Part shown: positions 62,656 to 64,000 of the stretch, one piece after another
Layout of the letters: every line of letters begins with the position of its first letter
How positions within the stretch are numbered: the stretch's first letter is position 1
Assembly (NCBI RefSeq): GCF_029392095.1
Contig: NZ_CP113930.1
Span: 1,685,001 to 1,749,000 of the forward strand
From: Lactobacillus sp. ESL0700
Lineage (GTDB): Bacteria; Bacillota; Bacilli; Lactobacillales; Lactobacillaceae
Direction of reading: 5' to 3'
DNA length: 64,000 nt
Position numbers and translations under genes: made by a program
The notes under the pieces: model-generated
Told to the model about the DNA's origin: nothing
Databases searched by the model: none
Seen by the model: the letters and a program-made list of their open reading frames with translations, nothing else

Positions 62656-63846
62656 TTACTTAACGTGGTTGGCATCTGGCAAAATCGTGATAAAGATCAT
62701 CGTTGCAGCTGTCAAAACTGCTTGAATACCAAACGTAACCATGAAATTCTGTCCAGCTATTGCTGAAATAATAACTGTAAAGATATATGAAAGCAATAGT
62801 TGAATAGTACCAACTAAACCACCGGCACTACCAGCATATTTAGGACCAATCTCTGGAAATGCAGCAACCATGCCTTGCATCAGTGGGCCATTGGCTGCTC
62901 CGAAGAAACCACCAATAACCAAGTTTGCCATCATTATTCCGCCCATTGGCACAAACCAAGTAGCAAAAATTGAAATTGCGGCTACAATTCTTGTTAACAG
63001 CATAAATGGCTTAGCTTTATTAAGATTGTTAGTGACAGCTGGAGCAATTAGCGATCCAAGTAAACTTCCGATAGTTGCAACAGATGCTATCGCACCAGCA
63101 GAAGCTACTGCTACTCCTCTACCATTAATCAATGCTTGCGGCAAAATTCCAGTAAATGACATAGTTGCAGCTGAGCCAATTCCTCCAGTAATACCAACTA
63201 ACCAAGTCTTCTTACTTTTGACAACAACACTTAAATATTTAGTAACTGGTTCAGACTTAGGTACAGGTTCACCTTCAGGTGTATCTTTAACGAACAAAAT
63301 CCACAGAACAGTTAAAACTAGTAAAACTGTTGATGAAAAGATATAAGCTGCATGTACATTAGCAAATAATGAATTAGTCAATTGCGATAATGTAATCCCA
63401 ATACTTGCCGAGGCAAAGAAAATTCCCATTGCAACATTAGTATCTTGCTTAAACCAAGTACTAAAAATTTTAATCGTATTTGCATTCAGCAGCGCCATAT
63501 AGACACCAAACATCATTAACATTAGCATCATAGTGATAAAGCTGTGTGCAAATAATCTACCATAAGCACCAATTACCGATACAATACAGCCAATAGTTAC
63601 GACTCTTTTAGCACCAAACTTGTCGGCCAGCATCCCACTTGGGATACTTAAAAATACGGCAACTAACATCGGTGCCATCAGTAAACTTGAAAATTGTGCT
63701 GTTGAAATATGCAATTGCGGCATAATTTGCGTAGCTAAAGCGGAAATCTGAAACTGGGTATAATTGCTTATCATATCCATTAACGCAATGATTCCCAAAA
63801 TAACCCAGCGATAACTTGATAGAACTGGTAATTTTTTTGCTTCCAT
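62656..63846 (-). CDS. MFS carrier, NarK/CynX-like, paralogue 3
   Basis: A 396-residue, 12-helix protein, paralogous to the carriers at 52510 and 56472 (MLADKFGAKR in the motif A position). It is transcribed alone in this window; any partner reductase would lie upstream beyond 64000. AAGGGAAG precedes the ATG at a rather long distance. Confidence 0.9.
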   Translation of the reverse strand: MEAKKLPVLSSYRWVILGIIALMDMISNYTQFQISALATQIMPQLHISTAQFSSLLMAPMLVAVFLSIPSGMLADKFGAKRVVTIGCIVSVIGAYGRLFAHSFITMMLMLMMFGVYMALLNANTIKIFSTWFKQDTNVAMGIFFASASIGITLSQLTNSLFANVHAAYIFSSTVLLVLTVLWILFVKDTPEGEPVPKSEPVTKYLSVVVKSKKTWLVGITGGIGSAATMSFTGILPQALINGRGVAVASAGAIASVATIGSLLGSLIAPAVTNNLNKAKPFMLLTRIVAAISIFATWFVPMGGIMMANLVIGGFFGAANGPLMQGMVAAFPEIGPKYAGSAGGLVGTIQLLLSYIFTVIISAIAGQNFMVTFGIQAVLTAATMIFITILPDANHVK

Positions 63847-64000
63847 AATTTTTATTTCTTCCCTTATTTATAATACTTTGTCATTCGTTACATCTAATCA
63901 ATAAACACATTGTATTAATTGTCTATAAATTATTAATCATTACTATATTAATTTTAAAATTGAACAAAAAGAGACCTAATCCAATAAATTTCAGAATTAG
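63847..64000. other. Upstream region of MFS carrier 3, no gene seen
   Basis: AT-rich, with a weak TATTAT on the minus strand near 63868. The 24-bp element found before the flavoprotein genes is not present here. Confidence 0.4.

Overview
The window looks like a chromosomal segment of a low-GC lactic acid bacterium of the genus Lactobacillus in the narrow sense. The grounds are AT-rich intergenic DNA, an S-layer-type (SLAP) repeat amidase, an L-lactate oxidase, an acetyl-type DAP/lysine pathway, and T-box and L-box leaders typical of Firmicutes. I cannot name the species. The left half is mostly core metabolism; the right 18 kb is accessory and rich in flavoproteins.

Layout. 1-2.0 kb: a MerR regulator divergent from a small stress-type operon (small ORF, decarboxylase-cupin fusion, SDR). 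2.1-6.2 kb: a TetR gene overlapping a divergent LepA-like GTPase gene, then an ABC-F protein. 6.4-6.6 kb: an orphan structured RNA. 6.7-16.7 kb: lysine/DAP biosynthesis, with lysC-dapF on the minus strand and, under a lysine riboswitch, lysA-dapH-deacetylase-dapA-dapB-patA-asd on the plus strand. 17.2-18.4 kb: a HEPN RNase (RnlA-like) and a small partner. 18.6-23.3 kb: membrane protein, LCP ligase, PepF, and a permease-like gene broken by an in-frame stop. 23.4-27.1 kb: a T-box-controlled amino-acid ABC transporter with an M20 peptidase. 27.3-28.5 kb: lactate oxidase. 28.7-33.0 kb: a zinc ABC operon containing a SLAP amidase, divergent from a Fur/Zur gene. 33.0-36.7 kb: fruRKA. 36.8-43.8 kb: M20 hydrolase, ThrE exporter, a small RNA, and lrgAB with its LytST system. 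43.9-47.6 kb: MarR, a drug exporter and an FMN-binding reductase sharing one palindromic operator. 47.8-49.0 kb: homocysteine methyltransferase and a small membrane protein. 49.1-63.8 kb: flavoproteins, NarK/CynX-like MFS carriers and LysR regulators in repeated modules, interrupted by a type I toxin-antitoxin locus.

The most interesting theme is flavin electron transfer. Six flavoproteins of the fumarate-reductase superfamily lie within 16 kb. Two have N-terminal FMN_bind domains with a covalent-FMN motif, and all six lack the catalytic NRLGGN arginine motif of true fumarate reductases. Three of them share a 24-bp promoter element fitting LysR control. The lactate oxidase 18 kb away ends in a short tail, DAVSGASQA, that repeats the covalent-FMN motif of the FMN_bind protein. 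I infer, without proof, an ApbE-flavinylated system in which lactate oxidation could feed reduction of imported unsaturated acids. No ApbE gene lies in this window.

All motif and structure calls were made by eye. No homology search, folding program or alignment was run.
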